The notes under the pieces were generated by a model. The model searched no databases and had not been told where the DNA came from. It saw only the letters and a program-made list of their open reading frames with translations. Of a stretch of DNA of 64,000 nucleotides, positions 36,877 through 48,282 are shown one piece after another. A program made the translations under genes and the position numbers. How positions within the stretch are numbered: position 1 is the first letter of the stretch; each line of letters starts with the position of its first letter. This DNA is from Paragonimus skrjabini miyazakii (Eukaryota > Platyhelminthes > Trematoda > Plagiorchiida > Troglotrematidae): contig JTDE01002255.1 of assembly GCA_014338405.1 (NCBI GenBank), positions 31,981-95,980 of the forward strand. Reading direction: 5' to 3'.

Positions 36877-37785
36877 AATGCGTGAATGGTTGATTTACTT
36901 TTGTGCTGTTTTGAACTAGCTTGAAAGGTCACAACAATTTCATACGGCAAATTTTCCTTTGTACTTTTAAGTTCCACTCGGTCGAAAAATAATTTATGAT
37001 ATATTATTGACTGTTGCAAATGCAACATGCAAGCTAACGTGTAGTTTATTCGTTTTTGTTCGGTTCCGAGGGGGCCTTGAGTGATTAATATCATGAGACC
37101 ATGCCTATCATGACGTAGTGCTGAAAGCCAAAGTGAGTTAAACGTTCCTGTATCCTAACTTTCTTCAGGTTTAATCAATAAACTGTGGTTGCTTGAGTTT
37201 GACAATCGATTGATAAACAGCTTCAAGGTTTTTTGCGGCGTCACTAAACGTCAAAACATCAATTCGCTACGGTACGCATACGTTCAGCCTGATTAAGGTC
37301 AATTCACTTACTGTGGTTCGTGAATGAACCGGTCTCACAATGGTATTTCCCCTTCAGAACATACGGTTGGCGGCATTCCTTTCGGATCAGCCCACCATGG
37401 TGACCGAAATCAAGAGATGCCTGCACGTAGCACTCGTCGCAAGGGGCTTACGCTGCACCACTTGTGATTCCACTTTTACATACCATGTCTGGTGTAAACC
37501 CGAAGGAATAGGATCAGGAGATGTGTCAGTGAAGCCATTGTGTTCGCCCTGGCCAACACTGGTTAACCAGTTGGTAGGCTAGTACGAATGCAAAATATTT
37601 ATCTCTCGGAAGATACACAGTGACTCCCATGGTAGGATCCAGATTGCGATGGAAAATACTGAAGATACAAGGCAAGAAATAATTCATTGGGGAGGTACAC
37701 ATTACAGCATTCAAGATAGGATGTAGGAGGTAAGCGAAAAATTAAAGTTGGATCGGAAGAAAACAAACAGGTTATATCATACAAT

Positions 37786-37847
37786 TGTAGAGTCTGTTAC
37801 CTTTTTGTTCTCTTGTTACATACTGTTCTTCATGCCTGTTGTGTTCA
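37786..37847 (+). repeat. Gypsy 5' LTR fragment (first 62 bp)
   Basis: Starts TGTAGAGTCTGTTACC like the full LTR at 40705 and follows it with four or so mismatches to TTGTGTTCA, then switches abruptly to inverted RT sequence. Confidence 0.8.
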
Positions 37848-38121
37848 AATTCTGCCTTCGCCACATTGAGTTTGTGAGATGGCAAACGTCTGGGGCGTAC
37901 AAAAGTAGGTGGACCTTTGGTGACGATGTGGTGAAAAACATCGTGTTTGGGTGGTGACGTTAGGTTAGACGGATTGATGAGTTGTGGAAATTGCCGAAGG
38001 ATAGCTGCAAAACCGTTATCTGGTAAGGCCGATCGCAGTCCAATCGAATTGATTGATGTGGCCTTACCTTGTACGCACAAGGTGGTCGTGCTGTCGATCA
38101 ATTTCTTACTACCAACGTCTA
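37848..38121 (-). pseudogene. Gypsy reverse transcriptase, N-terminal fragment
   Basis: Reads ILRQFPQLINPSNLTSPPKH, then VFHHIVTKGPPTFVRPRRLP and SHKLNVAKAEFEH, the conserved opening of Gypsy RT. It stops at 37848 where the inverted block meets the LTR fragment; fingers, palm with the YxDD box, RNase H and integrase are all absent. Confidence 0.8.
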
Positions 38122-38125
38122 CTAT

Positions 38126-38435
38126 TGTTGTATGACAGGCGGTTTCGTTGTGAGTAGTATACTACTCACAAGTAGTATATTACCCACAAGCGACATTCAG
38201 GAACAAAAAGGCAAGCTCCGAACGCCAGGAAGTCGACGGACAAGAAGAGACTATCAGAATAGTGTGTATGCGCTACGGCAGAAGTTCCACCAAGGCGGAT
38301 GACAATGATGTATGTGAATGCGTGTCTAACTTGCAAATGAGAGTGAACGTTTGTGGTTTGATTTTTGACATGACCTATACGGGAGTTAGCGCAGTAAGTA
38401 GGATCTCAGGCCAAGCGTCTTTTGCGGTTACAACA
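38126..38435 (+). repeat. LTR of nested element, 310 bp
   Basis: TGTTGTATGACAGG to GGTTACAACA, with 7-bp inverted ends TGTTGTA/TACAACA. Contains a perfect 20-bp palindrome GTGAGTAGTATACTACTCAC at 38150-38169. Confidence 0.78.
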
Positions 38436-38459
38436 ACTGGTGCCTTGACGAACGCGAGG

Positions 38460-38997
38460 ATGAAGATACCCTGGCCGCAGCCGTTCGAAGATGGAGACGT
38501 TCGGGCGTTCCTGGAGGACTTCGAGGACGTGGCCGAAGTGGTCGGAGTCAAGACCGACCGTGGGAAGCTGGCTGCCCTGCGGACGCTGATGAAGGGCAGG
38601 GCGAAGGCGGTGCTGGACGCAGCACGAAGAGGCCCTGCGAAGATGGAGTGGACCGCTGCGAAGAAGGCGCTGGTGGCTGCGTTTGACAGCCCGGCCGACC
38701 GCCAGGAGGCCATACGGCGGTTCAAGACGGCCAGGCTTGGACATGGAGCGGACCCATCCGTGTTTGCCGCCACTCTGCAAGGTTTGCTGGACAGAGCTCT
38801 GCCAGGATTGGATCAAGAACCACGACAGCAGTTATTAACGGAGCAGTTCATTGAAGGTCTTCCGATGGCCGTTCGCGACCAAGTCCGTATTGCCCATATC
38901 GCCCGGCCGATGAACCTCGATGAGCTCGCAAAGGCGACGCGAGAGTTGGCAGTAATGCCCGTGGCCTCAGTGAATGTAAACGGCAATACGGACAAAA
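38460..38997 (+). CDS. Gag-like ORF of nested element, truncated
   Basis: Open for about 180 codons from ATG at 38460, before running into the inverted LTR (the frame stays open to 39092 by chance). Motifs: MKIPWPQPFEDGDVRAFLED, LAALRTLMKGRAKAVLDAAR, EWTAAKKALVAAFDSPADRQ, LTEQFIEGLPMAVRDQVRIA. This is the gag/retrotransposon-capsid fold seen in Ty3/Gypsy elements, with the W-x-x-A-K-x-A-L and EQF-x-x-GLP blocks. No nucleocapsid zinc knuckle remains. The region is strikingly GC-rich (40 of 60 bases in 38521-38580) compared with its surroundings and has no stop, so it is younger than its neighbours or has different codon use. Confidence 0.75.
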
Positions 38998-39292
38998 GGG
39001 CGCTTGGCCTGAGATCTCACTTATTGAGCAAACTCCCGTATAGGTCATGTCAAAAATCAAACCACAAACGTTCACTCTCATTTGCAAGTTAGACACGCAT
39101 TCACCTACATCATTGTCATTCGCCTTGGTGGAACTCCTGCCGTAGCGCGTACACACTATTCCGATAGTCTCTTCTTGTCGGTCGTTTTCCTGGCGTTCGC
39201 AGCTTGCCCTTTTGTTCCTGAATGTCGCTTGTGGGTAATATACTACTTGTGAGTAGTATACTACTCACAACGAAACCGCCTGTCATACAACA
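38998..39292 (-). repeat. Inverted LTR of nested element, about 295 bp
   Basis: Reverse complement of 38126-38420. Carries the same 20-bp palindrome at 39249-39268. Differs from the left LTR at scattered bases and lacks its inner end. Confidence 0.8.
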
Positions 39293-39296
39293 CTAT

Positions 39297-39602
39297 GAGT
39301 CCAAAGGATGATAAGAAATCAACGCCAATTATCGGGTGTTGTACATCTGCCACCGTAAATCTCCAGGGAAACTGACGCCTAAGGCCGAGATCCAGCGTGA
39401 GTAGCTTCTCACCGTATGTTGGAATCGTCGAACAATTAGCAGCCTGTAGTGTGTACGATACCGGTTGAAGATCGCGTTTGCCAACTTTCGGTGGAATAAC
39501 GCTAACCTCTGCGCCTGTTTCAGTGAGAAAATTTAGCGCAGTTGAACGGTCGAACACGTAGGAAAGACGACAGTTTGAGGAGCCACGAACAGCCGTCGCC
39601 AT
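39297..39602 (-). pseudogene. Gypsy aspartic protease, cut by insertion
   Basis: Retropepsin-type protease that would process the polyprotein. SYVFDRSTALNFLTETGAEV holds the active-site region; the expected Asp of the D-T/S-G triad is Glu-flanked Thr here (TETGAEVSVIPP), so the site is probably dead. IIGVDFLSSFGL is the second conserved block. The frame is interrupted at 39292-39296 by the nested element and would continue on its far side into the RT start. Confidence 0.8.
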
Positions 39603-40429
39603 TACTGTCTGGCCTCGGCGTTTCCCGAATGGGAATTATCCTGAGCATAACTGCATGGCCTGGTACAACGGATCGCTTTAGAACCGAATCGACGATGATA
39701 ATAACACACGTCCCGACTAGCTCGTCGTCTGCGTGAACGGCTTCGGGATTGGCGGCGATATGAAGGGCCTCTCGATTGTGTTGTCAGTTGTTTATTGATT
39801 GCACAGAGGTGTACACTCATGTCGGAGAATTGCTGCTTCAGCGCGTCTAGTTCGGTTTGCCAGCTATGGCTCGACGACACCTCTGGTAAGTGTACATGGG
39901 ATACCGTCCGACTTTGATAACTCTCGTATACCTGGTCAGTCAGCTCTGCGAGTTTTTGAAGCGGTGTGTCCTTATCAAGTATGGACAATATTTTTTGGAT
40001 ATCGTCCGGAAGATTTTTGTGTCACAACTCACGCAGGATTGGTTCGTTCACCGTATGTTTGCTCTGAAGCTGTGTCATGTGACGGGGGAGTTGTGAAGGA
40101 GTTCTGTCGCTCAACTCTACTCCTGCCAGAAGCCTTCACAAGTTCTGCTCATCGGTTGCTGCAGTTCGTCCAATGATCGCGGCCTTTAAAGTGTCATACG
40201 GGTTAACACTAGGTCGAGTGTAGATGAGGTCGGCAACTTCAGTAGCGACCTGCTCTGGGAGGTTGGCAACTATAAAATTATACATTGACTTTTGTGAGTG
40301 TATCCGTCTGGAGTCAAAGATGGCTTCGACTTCAGCGAACCAAAGCCTAGGATCACGACTACCGAACTCGGGAAGTTTAACGTAAACTGCATTTTCCACA
40401 GCAGTAGGGTCTGGTTCAGAATCAGTCAT
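39602..40429 (-). pseudogene. Gypsy gag, broken
   Basis: Capsid-type structural protein of the Gypsy element. From ATG at 40429: VYVKLPEFGSRDPRLWFAEVE and FIVANLPEQVATEVADLIY, the usual CsRn1-clade gag opening. The frame breaks near 40136 and resumes from about 39988 with LQKLAELTDQVYES, a basic SRSRSRRRRASRD run and CYYHRRFGSKAIRC, a nucleocapsid-like Cys/His cluster. Up to the protease at 39602 the order is gag then pro, on the minus strand. Confidence 0.78.
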
Positions 40430-40547
40430 GTTAAGGGAAAATGAGGTCGCTCACAAAAAAAGGAACCGATTAGGCAATGAAAGAGAGAAAAGAATTTTCG
40501 GGGAGTATGCAGAAAAGAAAAATAAATCAACGAGGGCTCACCAATTA

Positions 40548-40625
40548 TGTAATGGAAACCAAGAAAGCAATCGACAATGTTACAAAATAATCTACAATAA
40601 CTGTTTACCATAAATTCCACCATCT
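40548..40625 (-). repeat. Inverted LTR end with primer-binding site
   Basis: Reverse complement of the last 78 bp of the LTR at 40705-41043. On the minus strand it is followed four bases later by TGGTGAGCCCTCG (40531-40543), a plausible primer-binding site of the tRNA-Trp type used by CsRn1-clade elements, with one or two mismatches, and then by gag. Confidence 0.7.
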
Positions 40626-40704
40626 ATAAAGACTACAACTACTGAATCATCCTCTGTTTCCTTATCGAGCGTTTTCTCTTCTCTAACGCTTTAGGGGGGA
40701 GTTA

Positions 40705-41043
40705 TGTAGAGTCTGTTACCTTTTTGTTCTCTTGTTACATACTGTTCTTCATACCCGTTGTGCTCATCGTACATATAAACTACTTGTCTATTGTTTGAAT
40801 GAATACACACTTCGTCCTCGCGCGCCTCAGTTTCTGCCTGCACGTTGTCGTTGTTACCTGGAGTTGACTGCGGCAACAGCGGATTTTAACACACTGGAGG
40901 AACTGGATTCGTGGGAATTTGTTTGCTATTTAATAGGAACTTTCTTCAAGCATATAGCGAACTTAGTGTAGTGGAATTTATTGTAGACAGTTATTGTAGA
41001 TTATTTTGTAACATTATCGATTGTTTTCTTGGTTTCCACTACA
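40705..41043 (+). repeat. Gypsy 3' LTR, complete, 339 bp
   Basis: Begins TGTAGAG and ends CACTACA, preceded by a polypurine tract and followed by the CAAT target duplication. Its last part (about 40970-41043) is repeated in reverse at 40548-40625. Confidence 0.8.
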
Positions 41044-44000
41044 CAATGCACCAACAAAGCTGTAAAGGATAGGTAAAAGGTCGCCAGGGCCCAAGTTTAT
41101 TAGAAGGAGAACTGGAGATTTACCGAGTGACAACGGTTGTTAGTTGATATGAAAGAACACGTAGGTAAAACTGACACAAATTACTTAAGCCTAACATACT
41201 CATCGTTTCTTCGCCGGTGGGTGTGTTGATAACCTACCGATCCGAGGAAGCCAGCGCATTTACGCCCGCATTGATCACAACGCCATATAGTCTTAATACC
41301 ACGACCTTTGGCACCTATGGTTCAGTTGCATATCACGCGCTTCATCTCATGGCCCCATAACTGTCGCTCACTGAACTTTTGGACGCCCGTCTGGATCGTA
41401 TTCCTTCAAACTGTCTGGTTCAGGGTTAACTCCCTTCAAGATTTAAATCTATAACGCAGAAGACTTACTTGAATAATATTCTGATATCAAAGCTTCTAAC
41501 CACCAGGATTTCACTTACCTGCTTTCAGCTGCCTGTGCCATAGCTTCTTCGAAGTCCGATCGCACTCCATCCAACGCACGTGTTCTAGCTAACAGAGGTG
41601 ATTCGGCCTCAACGTGACTTCAGTTCTGTTCACGTCCGTTGTCGAAAACGTGCCCAATTCCAGAATTCCCGATGCTCCTCGTAGACGTTACAGATGGCTC
41701 AGATAACACACATTCCGTTGATACATTGTCCGAGTTCCACCATCGCACAACAGCATAGGCAGCACCGATGAACAGTAGACAAGCAGCCTGGTTTTCATTG
41801 TCAGGCTGCAGGGCTTTCAGACATTTCTTATAAAACTTCCAGAAGCAACGTTAGACTTTACCACATGAGCTTACAAACCGCGATCAACGGACAGATCTGC
41901 TGACAGATTGCTTCCCAAATAACCGAGGTCTGCACAACTATCAGCATTGTCTTTTTTGATACAGATTCTAAACGTCTGCACACCACCTTCGCCCAGAGAA
42001 AGCTGAATGATGAAAAATGTTTCATCTATGTTGATATCCAAACCACATTTGGATGCTGCAGTGGTAAAAACGGTGGCCATTTAATGAATTTGCTCTTTGC
42101 TGTGTGCAAGTAACGCACTATCATCTGCAGACAACAGTATGCGCATGGTTGAAGTAGGTAGCCGTCATGGGGCACCGAAACGTGAAACATTCAACAAGTA
42201 GCCAACCCTGCGACACCCAACTTCCACACTGTCCTCCTAGTCATGAAGAGCAATTATTAATATGACAGTCAAAAATAAACTCAGTGGGGCTGGGACACAA
42301 TATTTCTTCATGCTAGTGACAATGTCAGAATCATCAGAGGTCTATCCACACCATTGCACCTTCGCTTTTATACCCACATGCAATATTCTAAGTAAATTTA
42401 TGAACTGCACTGGACCTCAATACTTACCAACCGCCGTCCACAATGCCTTAAGACTCACGTAATCAGATGCCATGGTGAAACCCACATAGGCAAATGCAGC
42501 AGGTGGTAGCATTTATTACACTTCTCCTGGATATAACGAGCAACAAACACCATGTCAATTGTACTGCGACTCGATCGAAATCCATATTGCTCCTCAAAAT
42601 CAGTGGTCTTCAAAGCTTTCACATCAGGTGGGTTTAGTAGGACTTGCCAGAATTTTTCCACCGTAACTCAGCGGACTAATGTCTCGATATCTGTCGGTGT
42701 ACTGTTTGTTACCCTTCCCTTTAAACAAAGGTATTGTCAGGGCACTTGAACTCTCGACGGAATGTTTCCTGGTCATAGATGGAGTGAACCAACTAGAACA
42801 AAGCATGCTGCAAAACTGGGCCGCTTTGCTTCACTGAACCACCACATGTAGTCTTGCTGTTTTTCAGGTGTCTAAGGGCTCTCTGATCCTTTGCTACATT
42901 TGTTGTAAGAGTCAATGAAGCCTTGAAATTTTTTGTGGCAGACTATTCACGTTCACTCAATCAGTAATAGCCAGCTTGTTTATTAAGCTACCAGAGTGCT
43001 TCCATTATACTTTCATGATGTCCTCCAGCTTAGTTAACGAAGGGACTGAGTCACCGTCAATCATTGCTTCAGTAGATTTAAAGGATGGGCCGACAGTTTT
43101 TTTTAACCGATTTGTAAAACTTCTTCTGTTATCGGTGGTAAGCGTAGCCTTGAATCGACTCATTTTGCTTTTTACACCAGTCACATTTGAATCCGTGAGG
43201 CCGTTCGGCGAATTGACGGCGAACATACCGGAACCTGGCCCTTTTGTCCTCATCGCTTGGGACCATTACGAAAACAGCAAGAGCTTCATTCTTCTCTTGT
43301 ATCAAGCTAAAGATAGCTGCATTGTTAGCATTTCTTTCGCGGGATACCGATCCTCTCGATGGTTGCTGCCATCTTCTGAACCTTAAGGATTTTCCACAAA
43401 CCGTCAGGGGTAGTGGATACTGGATCGTCTTTCGGATGAATGGCTACCGCACATTGAAAAATCGTTCTCGTATTTATGTCATCCAGTCGTTTAACCTAGA
43501 ACTTCTGTCGCTTCCCGGAAGATTTACAATAAACAGTTTTGCAAACATGAATATCCAGGTTGGTTGTGGTTGGCATATGATGTGTGCTACATTCAGTCCA
43601 GCAAATCACTCCCGTGGTACGCAATTTACGAATGTCAGGCTTTTGCACGTTCACCTAATCAAGCAGCGTTGTCGGTGTGTCCACATTTGTGATATCACCA
43701 GCATTCAGCTGGAATGGGATGTTTGTGATAGCCAACACCAATGCCGTGGGGTCTGAAGACACCCGGCCAGGGGTAGGTGGCCAATGGCAGCAGAAATTAT
43801 TCTGATTTGTTGAAAATGTTGGCAGAGCCTATTTGAAGGCCGAATGAAGGTGACGCTTCGTGGCGGATAGATGAATATTTGGTTTTTCTTGAACCTACAG
43901 GTTGTGTGCATGGAACATGGACAAACCACCCACAAAGTCGCCCTTCTTCAAACCTACCATTGATCGCGTGGCACGCACACGACCAAAATGAACTAGTTAC

Positions 44001-44559
44001 AGTGCACTGCTTCGGCAATTCTTCTATTTTGTGCTATCTCGTTCCGGTCATACCACTTCACTTAAAATTACTTAGTTACATAGATAATTGTTCTTGTTTT
44101 CCACCGAAAAAACCTCAGCGTTTTCCGATCGATATTTGAGTTCTTGATAACCCATCTAGATGTGTTCCAATAAAGTCACTGAGGTCCGATATGTGTTACC
44201 GCAATCATTACTGTAACGTTTTGGCGAACGCTTCCGCCTATGTAGTTATAGTTTTAACCGTCCTAGTGGGTGGGCAGTTGCTAGCCGACAGTGACCAATA
44301 AATAATCTACTGCCACAAGCCAACTTTCCCCTGTCAGGTTTTTGACTCGCGCCCAACTCGCACGTTGATTTCACCCAGAATACACACTCGGCCATTCACC
44401 ACTGTCCTTTGTATCATAAGTGTTACACATAGTTGGACCATACGCACGAAGGAATATTTGAACACGTCAGTTAGAAATCGAAAACTGGCAGATGGAAATA
44501 TTTCGTATTGACTCGTCAGTAGCAAATTTACAATTAGATGAAACAGTATTCTTATGTCG

Positions 44560-45215
44560 AACACTTAAGAGAGCGGGATGGGTAGTCAATCGGTGGGTTA
44601 GGGAAGGTCACTAAGTCCGAGTCAAATTTTCGAACAATTGTTTCTGAACGCACAAGGCCGGTTTCAGTCAATGAACTGCGACAGCCTCAGCAAACCGTAA
44701 GAATCTTGGAATGGAATGATGTAATTGGATTCTATATACACAAGCTGGGTCGTTGACACAACCACTGGTCAGGACATGTCTTTTGCCTGCCGACGCTGGT
44801 TGCTTGCGTGTTTTAACAACATTGGTGTCCACCGGTATTGCGGATTTCTGCACCCCGTCAGGCAAATGTTCCTCCACTCAGTCCCGCCAATGCAACTTTC
44901 ATAGAAGTTATATAAATTGGTTGACACAATATTGAGTGCCACTGACAGACTGATCTATTTTGTTTGAAGGCACAGGAAGTTTCTGGGTCCGAGCCAGTAC
45001 GAATGTTCGGCTGCGTTAACTGTTCGTATGATGGAATTCATTAGCTTTTTTGTTGTTTGATGCATACCGTCATCATCTTTATAAGGCAGTTCTATACAAA
45101 CCTTCTTTCTCACAATGACCACCTGTTCGGACGGTGGTTTCGGTTTACTATGTCTTTCTGTGAACCATTTTGGATAACCATTAAATTGTAGCACAGACGT
45201 GATCAAGTCTAATTC
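44560..45215 (-). mobile_element. Penelope-like element, C-terminal fragment
   Basis: On the minus strand, 45206-44955 reads FNGYPKWFTERHSKPKPPSE and KVCIELPYKDDDGMHQTTKK, the linker after the RT of Penelope-like elements. Next come frameshifted pieces YESCIGGTEW (GIY-YIG-like nuclease core, where YIGRT is expected) and CVYRIQLHHSIPRFLRFAEA, the conserved end of the nuclease. The RT is not attached. It interrupts LINE copy 1 between its endonuclease pieces. Confidence 0.6.
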
Positions 45216-46029
45216 CTCCGCAAGACTGTTCTATGTGCAAATTCTTCTTGTTCTTGTGCTTAGTATATTCATTACTGTGCGTTTATGATGGACTAGTGTG
45301 GAACTACTAACGTTCAGTTATTGACCAGACCAGGTTGATTTCCTATAGACAGCTTTTTTTTAATAGGGCCAGCGACTAATGGTTGACCACCCATCCTACT
45401 CTTTCAACTGTCTGATGTAAAAAAAAACGTTTCATGTTATTGCAAATTTCATACTGACGAGTCAACACGAAATTTCCACATTTACCAGTCTTCCCGTTCT
45501 AATCGTTTTGTTCAAGCTTCTGAAGGGAACGAACTGTTTTAACTAGGGAATATGACGGACTTGCTTTAACCAAGTAGCAGGCACTTGGATATTATTCGAA
45601 TGCGGTTCGACTCTCATCGAAGAATTGATGTAGTCAGCACCTGAGAAACAGACACCATGCTCCCGAGCACCGTTCGCCGAGTGAATTACCCATTAGAATG
45701 TGTACCCAGTACCTGCTTCCTGGAGATGACCTTGGTCTGCAAACCTTGTCTCACTCGAGACTGCGACATCCGTGCTGCACTGGCCCAGTTTTTATGACGA
45801 TTAATGTGAGGTGGTATGCTGGCCGTCCGGTACTGCAGCCAGCGTACGCATATTCCGTGTCAAAACGGAAAACGTCTTTCGTCCCCAGGCGTGTCTCAGG
45901 TCGGAATACGTATTGTTGGGGCTTATCTGAGTAATGCCTGTTCTTGGGTTCATTTTAGAAGCATAATTTAAGAAGGGTTTAACCAGCATATTTTCACCTA
46001 TTGACGCTGTTGGGAACAACATGTAAGGC

Positions 46030-47685
46030 TACCTGATTTGTCGGGTGCGACGACCGAGGCATCTCATCTGATTTATGTTGTATCGTTTGTCTTGGTTTGG
46101 GATATTACCAGGACGTCCAGACCTAGACATGAGAACGATCATAGCCTTCAACCAAAGCCTTTGGCCCGAAACTCTGCACCGGAAGGCATCGGGTGGATGA
46201 CAGTTGACTCATAAGAGCGTCATTTTTCTGGGCGATGGGGTGAACCTCACCGGAACCCGCAACCTACAGTATTTTGTCCGTTCTCTCCCTACTGGCCTAC
46301 CAGGTACCAGAAATCCAGTTGGTGCGATCTACGCACCGCAAAGTATGTTATCAATGTGTGCGAAAACGTACAAACACTCGCTACAGATCACTCACATAAC
46401 AAGATTACGATAATGCACCGAATAAAACGACAAAAGAAAACTTAAAAACACATGAATTGCAAATACGCGAACAAAACACGAAAATCCTTGCACAGAACAC
46501 AATGGCACCACCGATTACGAACGAAACTGCCTTTTGTCCGGCTGCTCCCTTTGGCCTGTCTGACATGGTTGAGCCTGCAAAGACTGAAATTCCAGTTAGA
46601 ATAACCGCCGCCCGATAAAAACAACACACGAGCCCGACCACCACGCCATGGTAGCAGAAAAGGTCAGAACATACACACCATCTGCCAACCAAAATCACTT
46701 AAGCTGCGTGATGGGAAGGTTGATGCAAACGAACGGCTCTACAAATGATTCCTCTAGAACGTTTTTGTTTGAAGGAATATAAGTCAGCTGACTTAGCCAT
46801 GATCTTCCACTGTCAATCTTTGAACTCTGTCGTGAAACGTTATCACGAGCGAAGCGAAAATTGTGCGAGTTCCATCCGAAATGTGTGTTCAACGAGACTG
46901 CATCAGTAGATGCACTAAGGTTTTCCATGGGTTATTATTTGAAGTGACTAACGTTTTATTTGTATAGTCCACACGGTTTTTGTTTCGCTAGAGTAGTAGA
47001 AATAGGAGTGTGTCGGTGCTGTACAGAGGTTAGACTAAGACGAAGTGTGCAAATGCAGTTGTGTTCCTACGCCATTTAAAACCCTCCGTTTTAGTTCAGT
47101 GGCTAATATTTTTGAAACACCACTCTCGTGATATGCGAAGACGTATAGGAAAATGTTCGAGGGGCACAAGATCACGTTTGGAGTGATTTTAATGGGACCA
47201 TAATTTACAGAATTTTCCTCACAATGCTATTACGGGATACAGTTTTGTGTTGAGATAAGCTCATTTGGTTTTACGTACAGACTGGTTTTAACGTATATCG
47301 CCCCACTTACAAAGATTTATGTGATCACATTGATTTGAGCTGCATTTATTGGTAGCATGGATAGTATACCCGTTTACTTTAGCACTGCATATGGAAAAAG
47401 TTGCGGTTTTCAAGTTTCGTTGTGATACTAGTTCTCATGAAGTATCTCTAGGTTTTACTTTTTTCTAGAAAATAGTGCATTTGGTTCCGTTAATGGGATT
47501 ATTCTTGCGTTAGACGGAAACGTTTGGTGGGTACATATACATGATTGTACTTGTTAATTCTGAATGGCAAATTGCATTCTAAAGATCACTAGTTAGTACA
47601 GCTCAGGTCCATAAGAGATCCAGTTTTGAAAAATCTACGTTTCGGTCGGACTCGAACAGCATGTTCAACCGTGTCAACAGTTGTT
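46030..47685. other. Stretch with no firm feature
   Basis: Apart from the open frame at 46400-46615, nothing recognised. Confidence 0.4.
46400..46615 (+). other. Unassigned open frame with coding-like composition
   Basis: 71 codons from after a TAA at 46397 to TGATAA-type stop at 46613; includes NLKTHELQIREQNTKILAQN, a possible short coiled coil, and SDMVEPAKTEIPVRITAAR. No family recognised; it may be a gag or ORF1 remnant or chance. Confidence 0.25.
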
Positions 47686-48282
47686 CATCGTCGGCATCCG
47701 AAACGGATTAGCCTGTCACAGTGACCGAAGCCAAAGGACGCCTGCGCTTTAAACCATCACCCCAAGTGGCTTGTGCTGAACCACTTGCGGTTCCATTCAC
47801 ACACCACGTATCCGGTGTAAACTCGAAAGAATAAGACCAGTAGGTGTGTGGGTGACGCTTTTGTGTCCAGCCGGCTAATGCTGGTTAACCAGTTGAATGG
47901 CTAGCACGAAAAGGAAACCTTTATCTCTCGGAAACTAAACAGAGAGATTGCAGTGACAAGATCTAAATTGAGGAAAAAGATATGTAAAATGTAATACAAG
48001 AAGCATTTCAGTATACGAATGCACGTTACTGCATTCCAGAGAAGATAAGGACAGAAAACGAAATTCACATTGGACCACGAAAAAAACAGGCAACCCATTC
48101 ATCATACAGTGTACCAACAAAGCTCAAGAAAAGAATGGATAGAAGACCGCAGACACTCAAGTTTCTGGAATGAGGAGCGGATTAGTTGCCAAACGACCAT
48201 GGTCTTGGTCGATGCAATTATTAGCAAAAAATAGAATGGATATACCGATTGACCTACCTGAGCCTAACGTACTCGTCATCTC

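Larger units (their letters stand above)
38126..39292 (+). mobile_element. Nested LTR element with inverted terminal LTRs
   Basis: 1167 bp between CTAT target duplications (38122-38125 and 39293-39296). Left is an LTR (38126-38435), then a likely primer-binding site TGGTGCCTTGACG from 38438, a gag frame (38460-38997), then the same LTR again in reverse orientation (38998-39292), missing roughly its last 16 bp. The LTR starts TGTTGTA and ends TACAACA. Arms are about 95 percent identical by eye. It interrupts the protease-RT junction of the Gypsy element. An LTR element normally has two direct LTRs, so this is a rearranged form; it has no polymerase of its own. Confidence 0.83.
37786..41043 (+). 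mobile_element. CsRn1-like Ty3/Gypsy element with inverted internal region
   Basis: Flanked by CAAT duplications (37782-37785 and 41044-41047); removing it rejoins a LINE 3' UTR that reads continuously as in the copy at 48100. It contains, left to right: the first 62 bp of an LTR (37786-37847); a block in reverse orientation (37848-40625) with RT start, a nested insertion, protease, gag, primer-binding site and the last 78 bp of an LTR; then about 80 bp of 3' internal sequence, a polypurine tract (AGGGGGGAG at 40693-40701) and a full plus-oriented LTR (40705-41043, TG...CA). So the coding block is flipped relative to its LTRs, and most of RT, RNase H and integrase is deleted. Non-functional. 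Confidence 0.85.
37365..46020 (-). mobile_element. Non-LTR LINE copy 1, split by two insertions
   Basis: Minus-strand LINE, same family as 47690-50990 and 59727-62160. Its 3' UTR lies at 37365-37785 and resumes at 41044, interrupted by the Gypsy element. Upstream parts, in element order 5' to 3' (falling coordinates): endonuclease start near 45950-45640, GEINVRVGRE near 44360 (GDFN-like catalytic box), linker 43250-43000, RT pieces (FEEQYGFRSSRSTIDMVFVA near 42600; LSADDSALLAH near 42120 as the palm motif), post-RT DLGYLGSNLSADLSVDRGL near 41900, and a finger-like CDQCGRKCAGFLGSVGYQH near 41260. Frames are broken many times. A Penelope fragment interrupts it at about 44450-45600. Clade not assigned with certainty; the RT style (KQGC box, IPAE/LPGE block) is clearest in copy 2. 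Confidence 0.75.

Noticed and set aside
38126..39292. A DNA transposon with 290-bp terminal inverted repeats
   Set aside because: The left arm ends in TACAACA followed by a primer-binding-site-like TGG stretch and a gag frame, which is LTR-element architecture; no transposase is present.
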